A DNA stretch of 64,000 nucleotides from NCBI RefSeq assembly GCF_900116605.1, contig NZ_FPBC01000008.1:1-64000 (forward strand), given 5' to 3'. Source of the DNA: Pseudomonas marincola (GTDB lineage: Bacteria > Pseudomonadota > Gammaproteobacteria > Pseudomonadales > Pseudomonadaceae). Shown one piece after another: positions 16,548 to 25,011 of this stretch. Below the pieces are notes generated by a model. The model had not been told where the DNA came from. It was given only the letters and a program-made list of their open reading frames with translations, and ran no database searches. The translations under genes were made by a program, and so were the position numbers. Positions within the stretch are counted from its first letter, which is position 1, and the number at the start of each line of letters is the position of its first letter.

Positions 16548-17963
16548 GTGAGCGAGCGCATCCCCGCAACACTTATCGAACCCGCAACTTCCTCCAGCCC
16601 AGTGCGCCAGACGCCGGCGATGGCGGGAGGCGCAATTCACACCCGCAGTTTCACCGGGCTCTATCGCTCGCTGCGTCTTTACGGAGCCGGGGCCTTGTTC
16701 GTGCTGTACTTCGGCACGGCCTGGCTCAACTGGAACGGTCGCCAAGCCGTGCTTTGGGATCTGGGCAAAAGCCAATTCCATATTTTCGGTGCCACCTTCT
16801 GGCCGCAAGACTTCGTGCTGCTCTCGGCCATCCTGATCATCGCGGCGTTCGGCCTGTTCTTCATCACCGTATTCGCCGGGCGCGTGTGGTGCGGCTACAC
16901 CTGCCCGCAAAGCGTCTGGACCTGGGTGTTCATGCGCATCGAGCACTTCACCGAAGGCGAGCGCCATCAGCGGATCAAGCTCGATAACGCGCCCTGGTCA
17001 ATTAATAAACTGCTGCGCCGCACCAGCAAACATGGCTTATGGCTTGGCGTCAGCCTGCTGACCGCGCTGGCATTCGTCGGCTATTTCACGCCGATACGCG
17101 CGCTCAGTCACGACCTCATCAGCTTCAACCTGGGCACCAGCGAAAGTGTCTGGCTGTTTCTGTTCACCGCCGCCACCTACTTGAATGCCGGTTGGCTGCG
17201 GGAAAAGGTCTGCCGCGACATGTGCCCCTATTCGCGGTTTCAGAGCGTGATGTTCGACAGCGACACCTTGCTCGTGACCTACGATGCCAGGCGCGGCGAA
17301 AACCGTGGCGCGCGTAAAAAAGAAATCAATGCAAAAGCCGCAGGGCTCGGCGACTGCATTGATTGCACCGTGTGCGTACAGGTGTGCCCGACCGGCATCG
17401 ACATCCGCGATGGCCTGCAACTCGACTGCATCAGTTGCGGCGCGTGCATTGATGCCTGCGACAGCGTGATGGATAAAATGGGCTATGCCCGCGGCCTGAT
17501 CCGCTACACCTCCGAACGCGCATTGGCCGGTGGCCAGACTCGCTTCTTGCGCCCTCGCCTCGTGGCCTATGCCGCCACCTTGCTGGTCATGTTCGGCGCA
17601 TTTGCCTGGGGCCTTGAGCAGCGTGATCTGATTGCGCTGGACGTGCACAAGGATCGCGGCTTGTTCCGCGAGAACAGTCAGGGCCAGATCGAGAACATTT
17701 ATGTACTCAAGGTCATCAACAAAACCCAGCAAGCCCGCGACTATGCAATTGCCTTGGTCGACTCGCCGGACTTCGCGCTCAACGGCCAACAACAAGTAAG
17801 CCTTGAGCCGGGTGAAATTCTTGATGTGCCCGTTAGCGTGGTCATGCTGGCCGATAAGCCTGAACGCAGCTCAGTGCCGATCTACTTTGCGGTCAGCGAC
17901 AGCGACGATACTGCCAGCCACGTGCGTGCCAAGAGCGCATTTGTTGCGCCTCTGAACCGGTAA
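16548..17963 (+). CDS. ccoG: Cytochrome oxidase accessory protein CcoG (FixG/RdxA)
   Basis: This is a 471-residue polyferredoxin of the inner membrane, involved in copper reduction during cbb3 oxidase assembly. Hydrophobic helices surround the CGYTCP motif (C115, C119). Two 4Fe-4S sets follow: C270, C273, C276, C280 and C294, C297, C300, C304. The C-terminus is a periplasmic Ig-like domain. The start is GTG at 16548 with GAGG upstream; the ATG at 16543 is out of frame and stops at once. The usual ccoNOPQ-H-I-S genes are absent here, but an orphan ccoN lies at 39410. In P. aeruginosa, as I recall, a second ccoG, a MocR gene and ccoN4 are contiguous. I found no Anr/FNR box upstream. Confidence 0.92.
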   Translation: MSERIPATLIEPATSSSPVRQTPAMAGGAIHTRSFTGLYRSLRLYGAGALFVLYFGTAWLNWNGRQAVLWDLGKSQFHIFGATFWPQDFVLLSAILIIAAFGLFFITVFAGRVWCGYTCPQSVWTWVFMRIEHFTEGERHQRIKLDNAPWSINKLLRRTSKHGLWLGVSLLTALAFVGYFTPIRALSHDLISFNLGTSESVWLFLFTAATYLNAGWLREKVCRDMCPYSRFQSVMFDSDTLLVTYDARRGENRGARKKEINAKAAGLGDCIDCTVCVQVCPTGIDIRDGLQLDCISCGACIDACDSVMDKMGYARGLIRYTSERALAGGQTRFLRPRLVAYAATLLVMFGAFAWGLEQRDLIALDVHKDRGLFRENSQGQIENIYVLKVINKTQQARDYAIALVDSPDFALNGQQQVSLEPGEILDVPVSVVMLADKPERSSVPIYFAVSDSDDTASHVRAKSAFVAPLNR

Positions 17964-18029
17964 GTGTTCGCATGTTCAGGCGCGGTCAGTAAAGTGTCGT
18001 TACCGACTGCGCTGAACTTACAGGACCGC

Positions 18030-19439
18030 ATGAAACGCTACGAGAAATTTGCCGACGAAATTGCCGAGCTGATCAGAACCGGCGTACTCGCCGCAGGTGA
18101 AAAAGTGCCCTCGGTGCGTCACGCCAGTCGCACTTACGGCATCAGCGCCTCCACGGTTTTTCAAGCGTATTACTTGCTGGAAAGCCGGGGCCTGATTATC
18201 GCCCGTGCCCGCTCCGGCTATTTCGTTCGCGAACTCGCCCAGCACCCCCTCGCAGAACCAGACATCAGCGCGACCGCTGCCACCAGCACCGAGGTCGATG
18301 TCAGCGAGTTGGTTTTCTCGGTGCTGGGTTCTCTGAAAAATCCTGACACCGTACCTTTTGGTTCGGCGTTTCCCTGCCCGAGCCTATTCCCGCTGCCGCG
18401 ACTCGCCCGCTCAATGGCGCACACCTTGCGCGACATGGCGCCAAATGAAGTCATCGCCGACATGACCGAAGGCAACCCCAACCTGCTCCGGCAGATCGCC
18501 CTGCGATACGGCGGCAGCGGCGTCGCACTGCAACGCGAACAGTTGGTGATTACCACCGGCGCACTCGAAGCGCTGAACCTGTGCCTGCAATGCGTCACCC
18601 AGCCAGGCGATCTGGTGGCCATCGAAAGCCCGGCGTTTTACGCCACCCTGCAAGTGCTCGAACGGCTCAAACTCAAGGCAGTTGAAATTCCCGTGCACCC
18701 GCGTGAGGGCATCGACATCGACATCCTCAGCCAGCGCCTGGATGAATTGCCGATCAAAGCCTGCTGGTTCATGAGCAGCCTGCAAAACCCGCTGGGCGCG
18801 AGCATGAACGAGGCCAAAAAGGCCGCCGTCTACACATTGATTCAGCGCCATCAGGTGCCGCTGATTGAAGACGATGTTTACGCCGAACTGTACTTTGGCG
18901 CCAATCCGCCCAAGCCCCTCAAAAGCTATGACCGCGACGGGCTGGTCATGCATTGCGGCTCGTACTCCAAATGCCTGGCTCCCGGTTATCGGGTCGGCTG
19001 GGTAGCGGGTGGGCGCTTTGCTGAGCAGATTCGCCGGCTCAAGCTGATGACCACCATCTCTCCTTCGGTGCCTGCACAGGCTGCAATTGCCGACTACCTG
19101 CAACATGGCGGTTTTGATCGTCACCTGCGCAAATTGCGCCACGCTTTGGAAACCCAGCAAGCCTCGATGCTCGCCTCAGCTGCGCGGCACTTTCCACCGG
19201 GCTGCCGGGTAACCCGACCTACCGGCGGTTACTTTTTATGGTTCGAACTGCCCAAGCAAGTCGACTCCCTGCAACTGTTCCAGCAAGCGCTGAACGAAGG
19301 CATTAGCCTCGCACCGGGGCCGATATTTTCCGCCAGCCGCGGCTTTGGCAACTTCATCCGCCTCAACTACGGCCACCCGTGGAGCCCGCAATGTGAGGCG
19401 GCCATGGCTACGCTCGGCGGGCTGATTCGCAGGTTTTGA
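18030..19439 (+). CDS. MocR-type regulator (GntR helix-turn-helix fused to aminotransferase fold)
   Basis: This 469-residue protein joins a GntR winged helix (residues 1-70, PSVRHASRTYGISASTVFQAY) to a class I aminotransferase-like domain. The PLP lysine is K314 in GSYSKCLAPGYR, and N-P-x-G (QNPLG) is also present. Such proteins sense PLP adducts of amino compounds. The ATG at 18030 has ACAGGA upstream, although the frame is open back to the ccoG stop. It follows ccoG by 66 bp in the same direction and may share its transcript. A role tied to the orphan oxidase is suggested by the matching P. aeruginosa cluster, but that is inference. Confidence 0.88.
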   Translation: MKRYEKFADEIAELIRTGVLAAGEKVPSVRHASRTYGISASTVFQAYYLLESRGLIIARARSGYFVRELAQHPLAEPDISATAATSTEVDVSELVFSVLGSLKNPDTVPFGSAFPCPSLFPLPRLARSMAHTLRDMAPNEVIADMTEGNPNLLRQIALRYGGSGVALQREQLVITTGALEALNLCLQCVTQPGDLVAIESPAFYATLQVLERLKLKAVEIPVHPREGIDIDILSQRLDELPIKACWFMSSLQNPLGASMNEAKKAAVYTLIQRHQVPLIEDDVYAELYFGANPPKPLKSYDRDGLVMHCGSYSKCLAPGYRVGWVAGGRFAEQIRRLKLMTTISPSVPAQAAIADYLQHGGFDRHLRKLRHALETQQASMLASAARHFPPGCRVTRPTGGYFLWFELPKQVDSLQLFQQALNEGISLAPGPIFSASRGFGNFIRLNYGHPWSPQCEAAMATLGGLIRRF

Positions 19440-19485
19440 ATAGCCACGGCGCATGACCGCAGGAACGTGTTGAGCAGATTGGAGC

Positions 19486-19500
19486 TAGACGACTGGTCTA
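19486..19500. promoter_or_regulatory. NemR-type operator, site 1
   Basis: TAGAC-GACTG-GTCTA is a dyad with perfect 5-bp arms, like the NemR box known from E. coli. It lies 12 bp before the TetR gene start, so it should mediate autorepression. Confidence 0.75.
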
Positions 19501-19512
19501 ATCGGGTTTAGC

Positions 19513-20106
19513 ATGCACCACATGAAGACAGCCACAGACGACACTCGCCAGCACATTCTCGACACCGGTCACCGGGTCATGGCGGCTAAAGGTTTTTCCG
19601 GCGTGGGGCTCAATGAGCTGCTGCAGGAAGCGGGTGTACCGAAAGGTTCGTTCTATCACTATTTCAAATCCAAAGAGCAATTCGGTCAGGCGCTGCTGGA
19701 GGACTACTTCAAGCGCTACCTTGAGGAATTGAGCGGCCGCTTTGCTCTTACCGAACAGCCTGTGCCTGAACGCCTGATGGGCTACTGGCAGAGGTGGTTC
19801 GACAGTTACAGCGCTGGCACCGGCGAGCAGCGTTGCCTGGTGGTCAAGCTAAGCGCCGAGGTGGCTGATTTGTCCGAGCCGATGCGCCTGGCATTACGCG
19901 ATGGCACCGCCCGCGTGGTGGCTTGCATCACCGAATGCATCGAGACGGGCAACGCGGATGGTTCGATGAATCAGGCCGATCCGCAGCAAACGGCGGCTGC
20001 TTTGTATTCGCTCTGGCTGGGCGCAAGCTTGCTGACCAAGATTCAGCGCACACCGGTATATCTTGAGCATGCCATGCTCACCACACGCCAAATGTTAATG
20101 ACCTGA
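19513..20106 (+). CDS. TetR-family repressor, NemR/AcuR-like
   Basis: This is a 197-residue TetR-family regulator. The helix-turn-helix (GVGLNELLQEAGVPKGSFYHYFKSKE) lies at about residues 27-55. The C-terminal domain holds C118 (EQRCLVV) and C137, as expected for a redox or electrophile sensor of the NemR type. Two ATGs (19513, 19522) are possible and neither has a clear ribosome site. Matching operators lie upstream of this gene and of the reductase gene at 20288. I infer a repressor relieved by reactive electrophiles that induces the two downstream reductases. Confidence 0.85.
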   Translation: MHHMKTATDDTRQHILDTGHRVMAAKGFSGVGLNELLQEAGVPKGSFYHYFKSKEQFGQALLEDYFKRYLEELSGRFALTEQPVPERLMGYWQRWFDSYSAGTGEQRCLVVKLSAEVADLSEPMRLALRDGTARVVACITECIETGNADGSMNQADPQQTAAALYSLWLGASLLTKIQRTPVYLEHAMLTTRQMLMT

Positions 20107-20146
20107 TCGTAGCCTTCGCTGCGCGTGTTTTGCTACACCCATGAAC

Positions 20147-20161
20147 TAGACGACCAGTCTA
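20147..20161. promoter_or_regulatory. NemR-type operator, site 2
   Basis: TAGAC-GACCA-GTCTA has the same arms as site 1. It lies in the 181-bp gap before the reductase gene at 20288, so the reductase is a likely target of the TetR protein. Confidence 0.75.
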
Positions 20162-20287
20162 TTTCATACAGTTATATCGCTGCATAACCGGCTGGCCCGG
20201 TTTAATTGTCACACTGAACATCGAGGCTTTATTGGGTTCAATACACCTTGAATGTCAGTTTTTATCACTCATTAGAGGACTGCCCGC

Positions 20288-21322
20288 ATGAACCAGAACC
20301 AGACCGTTAACCGTCAAATCGTTCTCGCTTCACGTCCACACGGCGCACCGAAACCCAGCGACTTCCGCCTTGAGCAGAACCCAATCCCTGAGCCGAAAGA
20401 CGGTGAAGTTTTATTGCGCACGGTGTACATGTCGCTCGACCCGTACATGCGCGGTCGCATGAGTGATGCGCCCTCTTACGCCGCGCCGGTTGAAGTCGAC
20501 GCGACGATGTGCGGCGGCACCGTTTCCCGCGTTGCAACCTCGCGCCATCCAGATTTCAAGGAAGGCGACTGGGTGCTTTCGGCCAACGGCTGGCAGGATT
20601 ACGCAATCTCCGACGGCACCGGCCTGAACAAGCTGGGCAGCAATCCAAGCAATCCTTCCTACGCCTTGGGTGTACTCGGCATGCCCGGCTTTACTGCCTA
20701 CATGGGCCTGCTCGATATCGGCCAGCCAAAAGCTGGCGAGACTTTGGTAGTCGCCGCAGCCACTGGCCCGGTGGGCGCAACAGTCGGCCAGATCGGCAAG
20801 ATCAAAGGTTGCCACGTGGTGGGTGTTGCCGGTGGCGCCAAGAAGTGTCGGCATGCCGTTGAAGTGCTCGGTTTCGATGCCTGTATCGACCATTACAGCG
20901 ATGACTTCGCCGAACAGCTGAAAGCAGCCTGCCCGAAAGGCATCGACGTCTACTTTGAAAACGTTGGCGGCAAGGTGTTTGAAGCGGTGTTGCCGTTGCT
21001 CAATACCAGCGCGCGGATGCCGGTGTGCGGCCTGATTTCCCATTACAACCTGACCGCCCAGGCCAATGGCCCGGACCGTCTGCCCCAGCTGACCCGGGCT
21101 ATTCTGACCAAGCGCCTGAAGGTTCAGGGCTTCATCATTTTTGATGACTACGCTCACCGCTACGACGAGTTCGCCAAAGACATGAGCACCTGGCTCAGCG
21201 AAGGCAAGGTCAAGTTCCTGGAAGACCGTGTCAGCGAACTGGAAAACGCCCCGCAAGCCTTTATCGGTCTGCTCGAAGGCAAGAACTTCGGCAAATTGGT
21301 GGTACAGGTCGGCGAGGAATAA
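20288..21322 (+). CDS. NADP-dependent oxidoreductase, CurA/PTGR1-like
   Basis: This is a 344-residue zinc-free medium-chain reductase of the curcumin reductase/leukotriene B4 dehydrogenase group. These enzymes reduce the double bond of alpha,beta-unsaturated carbonyls with NADPH. YMSLDPYMRGRM near residue 50 is a family hallmark, and AATGPVGATVGQIGKIKG is the dinucleotide-binding loop. The start has AGAGGA upstream. A NemR-type operator precedes it, and a second reductase gene follows by 78 bp. Detoxification of reactive carbonyls fits both its chemistry and its regulator. Confidence 0.9.
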   Translation: MNQNQTVNRQIVLASRPHGAPKPSDFRLEQNPIPEPKDGEVLLRTVYMSLDPYMRGRMSDAPSYAAPVEVDATMCGGTVSRVATSRHPDFKEGDWVLSANGWQDYAISDGTGLNKLGSNPSNPSYALGVLGMPGFTAYMGLLDIGQPKAGETLVVAAATGPVGATVGQIGKIKGCHVVGVAGGAKKCRHAVEVLGFDACIDHYSDDFAEQLKAACPKGIDVYFENVGGKVFEAVLPLLNTSARMPVCGLISHYNLTAQANGPDRLPQLTRAILTKRLKVQGFIIFDDYAHRYDEFAKDMSTWLSEGKVKFLEDRVSELENAPQAFIGLLEGKNFGKLVVQVGEE

Positions 21323-21400
21323 AGCCCGCATTGGCACGCGACACACCCACTCACGGCTGGACTGCCCTGCGCAGCCAGCCCTGCCTGATCAAGGATTATC

Positions 21401-22411
21401 ATGAGCAATAAAACCATTTACGTCGAAGCCGGTGGCGGCTACGACAAAGTTGTTGAGCGCGACAGTGAAGTACACGCCCCGCAAGCCGGTGAAATCAGCG
21501 TGCGTCTGCACGCCAACTCGCTCAATTACCACGACTTCGCCGTTGTCAGCGGCGTTTGGGGCCCGACCGAAGATCGCATTCCCATGGCCGATGGCGCGGG
21601 GGTTGTCACTGCGGTTGGCGCGGGCGTCGATGAGTTTAAAGTGGGCGACAACGTGGTCAGCACCTTCTTCCCCCAGTGGGTTGACGGCAGGCCGCACGTG
21701 CTTGGATTCACAACGGTGCCGGGCGATGGCATCGACGGCTATGCCCGCGAGCAGGTAACTGCCAGCGTCAATTCGTTCACCCTTGCGCCAAACGGCTGGA
21801 GCCACGCAGAAGCGGCCACGCTCACCACTGCCGGCCTCACCGCCTGGCGCTCACTTATGGACGACGGCGCTTTGCAGCCGGGCGATACTGTGCTGATTCA
21901 GGGCACTGGTGGCGTTTCGATTTTCGCCCTGCAGTTCGCCAAGATGGCCGGCGCAACGGTTATCGCCACCTCCAGCAGCGATGAAAAGCTCAAGCGCCTC
22001 AGCGACCTTGGCGCCGACCATGTCATCAACTACCGCAAAGACCCGAAGTGGGGCGAAACCGCGCTGAAGCTAACAGGCGGCTATGGAGTTAACCACGTCA
22101 TTGATGTCGGCGGCCCGGCAACTTTGGAGCAATCCATGGCGGCTGCCCGCGTTGGCGGGCAAATCTCGGTCATCGGCATTCTCGGCGGAGTCACCGGGAA
22201 TCTGGCATTCGTCCCTGCGCTGATCAAGCAACTGCGCCTGCAAGGTGTGCTGGTCGGCAGCCGCGCCCAGCAGCAAGCCATGGTGCGGGCGATCAATGCC
22301 AACGGCATGCACCCGATTATCGACCGTCACTTTCCACTGAGTGAAATTGTCGAGGCGTTCCGCTATCAGGAATCCAATCAGCACTTCGGCAAGATCTGTC
22401 TGGATATCTAA
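21401..22411 (+). CDS. NAD(P)-dependent alcohol dehydrogenase, zinc-free MDR type
   Basis: This 336-residue enzyme belongs to the medium-chain dehydrogenase/reductase superfamily. The cofactor loop is QGTGGVSIFALQFAK, and the usual structural zinc cysteines are absent, as in quinone-oxidoreductase-like members. The N-terminal LNYHDFAVVSG matches that group. It has an AAGGA site and probably forms an operon with the CurA-like gene. A strong hairpin follows 20 bp after its stop. Its substrate is unknown; quinones or aldehydes would suit the NemR-type regulation. Confidence 0.85.
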   Translation: MSNKTIYVEAGGGYDKVVERDSEVHAPQAGEISVRLHANSLNYHDFAVVSGVWGPTEDRIPMADGAGVVTAVGAGVDEFKVGDNVVSTFFPQWVDGRPHVLGFTTVPGDGIDGYAREQVTASVNSFTLAPNGWSHAEAATLTTAGLTAWRSLMDDGALQPGDTVLIQGTGGVSIFALQFAKMAGATVIATSSSDEKLKRLSDLGADHVINYRKDPKWGETALKLTGGYGVNHVIDVGGPATLEQSMAAARVGGQISVIGILGGVTGNLAFVPALIKQLRLQGVLVGSRAQQQAMVRAINANGMHPIIDRHFPLSEIVEAFRYQESNQHFGKICLDI

Positions 22412-22431
22412 ACGCGGCACACGCTTTACCC

Positions 22432-22465
22432 AAAGCCCGCGACTGCTGCAACAGTCGCGGGCTTT
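22432..22465 (+). terminator. Terminator hairpin
   Basis: A perfect 14-bp stem (22432-22445 and 22452-22465) with a 6-nt loop starts 20 bp after the dehydrogenase stop. The 3' arm ends in TTT only, but the stem is GC-rich and well placed. Confidence 0.8.
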
Positions 22466-22647
22466 GCACATCTGCCCATCGCTGGCAGCGTTTCTCCAGT
22501 TTACCCACGCACTTTGATGGCGCACGTCAGCGCGCAGCAATGTGTTTGACTGCGTGTAAACACGCGGCTGCGGGGCCTGAAGGAATGCACCATTTTGGAC
22601 GTTCAAAGCCTTCTAACGGAGCGAAATATTCAATAAAATTATTATTT

Positions 22648-22661
22648 GAATTATTTAATTC
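22648..22661. promoter_or_regulatory. AT-rich dyad upstream of the ABC operon
   Basis: GAATTA-TT-TAATTC sits in an AT-rich tract of otherwise GC-rich DNA, 79 bp before the binding-protein gene. It could be the target of the RpiR-type regulator encoded in the same operon. This is a guess from position and symmetry. The rest of the 22412-22740 gap holds the terminator above and no other feature I can name. Confidence 0.4.
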
Positions 22662-22740
22662 ATTGCCCTAGTCTCAGTTCCCAAGTCGCCCGCAAACGTT
22701 GCGGTGACCACCTAAAAAAAACAGTGAACGGGGAGCAAAC

Positions 22741-23517
22741 ATGAAAGCAAAAGTAATGTTGGGAATGTTCATGACAGCCGCAATTGCGCTGCCTACCTGG
22801 GCTGCAGACTGGACTGTAGGTGCAAACGTCGGCAACGTACCGTGGGAATTTCAGGACAAGAAAGGCGACATCGTCGGCTTTGAAGTCGATGTGGTCAAAG
22901 AGGTTGCCAAGCGCGCGGGCAAGACTGTCGAGTTCATCAATATCCCATTCAACGGCCTGTTCAGCGCCGTGCAATCCAACCGCGTAGATATCGCCATCTC
23001 GTCGATCACCATCACGCCCAAGCGTCTTGAGTCCGTCGCCTTCGCACAGCCGTACTACGACAGCGACCAGTCGCTGACCGCCCTTTCTACCTCCAAGGTG
23101 AAAAGCCTGGATGACATGAACGGCAAGGTAGTCGGCGTCGACACCGGCTCAACCGGCGACATGTGGGTAGGCACGCACAAAGGCGAATACAAGTTTGCCG
23201 ACGTCTCGCGCTATGAAGGATTGTCGCCGGCCATGCTCGACCTGGCATCGGGTCGCATCGACGGTTACATCAGCGACATTCCGGCGCTGCAGTACTACAT
23301 CAAAGACAAGCCGCAATACAGCGTCGTCGCGCGCATCCCTACCGGCGAGCGTTACTCGCTGATGCACGCCAAGGGCTGGGCAATGGCGGATGAGGTCAAC
23401 GACATCATCTCCAAGATGAAAGAAGACGGCACCATGGGCAAATTCCACCAGCAGTGGTTTGGCGCCGAAGCGGACAAAGACTCAAGCACTGTGAAGGTTA
23501 CTGCGGTGCTCAAGTAA
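22741..23517 (+). CDS. ABC transporter substrate-binding protein, amino-acid type
   Basis: This is a 258-residue periplasmic binding protein of the polar-amino-acid family (SBP_bac_3). Residues 1-21 form a signal peptide ending TWA. The phrases GFEVDVVKEVAKRAG and VDIAISSITITPKR are classic for the family. The start has GGGGAG upstream. A hairpin between it and the permease gene (23540-23563) would protect the 3' end of its message and raise its level over the membrane parts. The ligand is unknown. The neighbours suggest an unusual amino or amide compound rather than a common amino acid. Confidence 0.9.
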   Translation: MKAKVMLGMFMTAAIALPTWAADWTVGANVGNVPWEFQDKKGDIVGFEVDVVKEVAKRAGKTVEFINIPFNGLFSAVQSNRVDIAISSITITPKRLESVAFAQPYYDSDQSLTALSTSKVKSLDDMNGKVVGVDTGSTGDMWVGTHKGEYKFADVSRYEGLSPAMLDLASGRIDGYISDIPALQYYIKDKPQYSVVARIPTGERYSLMHAKGWAMADEVNDIISKMKEDGTMGKFHQQWFGAEADKDSSTVKVTAVLK

Positions 23518-23539
23518 GCCACGCACGTACCGGTTTGAA

Positions 23540-23563
23540 AGCGGCGGACGCAAGTTCGCCGCT
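23540..23563 (+). terminator. Intercistronic hairpin after the binding-protein gene
   Basis: AGCGGCG (23540-23546) pairs with CGCCGCT (23557-23563) across a 10-nt loop. No U-tract follows, so it more likely stabilises the upstream message or attenuates than fully terminates. Confidence 0.5.
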
Positions 23564-23583
23564 CGCCTTGATCGAGGTTGCTA

Positions 23584-24261
23584 ATGGATCTGTTACAAAC
23601 ATTTTTTAACTGGAACGTGCTCGTCGAGTCGCTTCCACTGATGATGCGCGGCTTGGGTGTGACCATTCTGCTCGGCGTGACCAGCATCATCCTCGGCCTT
23701 GCCGGCGGCTTGGTGCTGGCCCTGCTGCGGCTGTATTCGTATGCCCCGATTCGGGCGCTGGCACGGATTTACATCGACATCATGCGTTCGATTCCGCTGC
23801 TGGTGTTGCTGGTTCTGATTTACTACGCGCTGCCCTTCGTCGGCATTCGGTTGTCTTCATTCGCCGCTGCCACCGCTGCGCTGTCACTGGTTTCCTGCGC
23901 CTACAGCGCCGAAATTTTCCGCTCCGGCATTGAAGCCATTCCGCGTGGTCAGTTTGAAGCCTCGGCCTCACAAGGCATGAGCTTTTTCAACACCATGCGC
24001 GATGTAATCCTGCCGCAGGCTATCCGCATCGTCATGCCGCCGATGACCAGCAACTGCATCAACGTGATGAAAGACACCGCACTGGCCTCGGTTGTGGCCA
24101 TGCCTGATCTGCTCAAGCAAGCCACGCAAGCCCAGGCGCTTGCCGCCAACCCGACGCCGCTGGTAGGCGCGGCCATTTTGTACCTGCTGTTGCTGTTACC
24201 ACTGGTGCAGTTGGTCAGCTGGGTTGAACGACGCAATGCAGCCGGAGGCAAGACCGCATGA
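23584..24261 (+). CDS. ABC transporter permease, amino-acid type
   Basis: This is a 225-residue inner-membrane permease of the HisMQ family. Several transmembrane segments are visible, and the cytoplasmic EAA loop reads [17 protein letters not shown]. The ATG at 23584 has GAGG upstream; an in-frame TTG at 23578 is less likely. Its stop overlaps the ATPase start by 4 bp (ATGA), which indicates translational coupling. Only one permease gene is present, so the transporter probably uses a homodimer. Confidence 0.9.
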   Translation: MDLLQTFFNWNVLVESLPLMMRGLGVTILLGVTSIILGLAGGLVLALLRLYSYAPIRALARIYIDIMRSIPLLVLLVLIYYALPFVGIRLSSFAAATAALSLVSCAYSAEIFRSGIEAIPRGQFEASASQGMSFFNTMRDVILPQAIRIVMPPMTSNCINVMKDTALASVVAMPDLLKQATQAQALAANPTPLVGAAILYLLLLLPLVQLVSWVERRNAAGGKTA

Positions 24262-24992
24262 GCACGCTGATCGAAATTAAAAAACTCGACAAGTTCTACG
24301 GCAACTTCCAGGCCTTGAGCGATATCAACCTGCAAGTCGAGCAAGGCGAAGTGGTGGTGATTCTTGGGCCTTCCGGCTCAGGTAAATCGACTCTGATCCG
24401 TTGCATCAATCTGCTTGAAGACTATCAAGGCGGCGACATTCTGGTCGCGGGCGAACGCGTCGAACACGGCCCGAACCTGGCTGATATTCGTAGCGAAGTC
24501 GGCATGGTATTTCAGGGTTTCAACCTGTACCCGCACTTGAGCGTACTCGACAACGTCGCCCTCGCCCCGATTCGGGTGCGCAAGCTCAGCAAGCGCGACG
24601 CACAGGCCCGCGCCAAAGAACTGCTGATTAAAGTCGGCATGGGTGATCACGCACATAAATACCCCAGCCAGCTCTCTGGCGGCCAACAACAACGCGTAGC
24701 TATCGCCCGCACCATGGCGATGGAACCCCGCGCCATTCTGTTCGACGAGCCAACCTCGGCGCTCGACCCGGAAATGGTCGGCGAGGTGTTGGATGTCATG
24801 CAGAACCTTGCCCGCTCCGGCGTAACCATGGTCGTGGTTACCCACGAAATGGGCTTTGCCCGCCGCGTTGCGGACCGGGTGATATTTATGGAAAGCGGGA
24901 AAATCGTCGAACAAAACACCCCGGAACCTTTCTTTACTGCGCCACAGGAACCTCGCACCCAAGCGTTCCTGCAAGCCATTTTGCATCATTGA
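24258..24992 (+). CDS. ABC transporter ATP-binding protein, amino-acid type
   Basis: This is a 244-residue ATPase of the GlnQ/HisP group. Walker [10 protein letters not shown], the signature [12 protein letters not shown], Walker B AILFDEP and the switch histidine ([10 protein letters not shown]) are all intact. The start overlaps the permease stop and has a GGAGG site. It powers uptake by the binding protein and permease encoded just upstream. The aminotransferase-like gene follows 19 bp later, so import and metabolism are linked in one operon. Confidence 0.93.
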   Translation: MSTLIEIKKLDKFYGNFQALSDINLQVEQGEVVVILGPSGSGKSTLIRCINLLEDYQGGDILVAGERVEHGPNLADIRSEVGMVFQGFNLYPHLSVLDNVALAPIRVRKLSKRDAQARAKELLIKVGMGDHAHKYPSQLSGGQQQRVAIARTMAMEPRAILFDEPTSALDPEMVGEVLDVMQNLARSGVTMVVVTHEMGFARRVADRVIFMESGKIVEQNTPEPFFTAPQEPRTQAFLQAILHH

Positions 24993-25011
24993 TTTCTGCC
25001 AGGAGAACACC

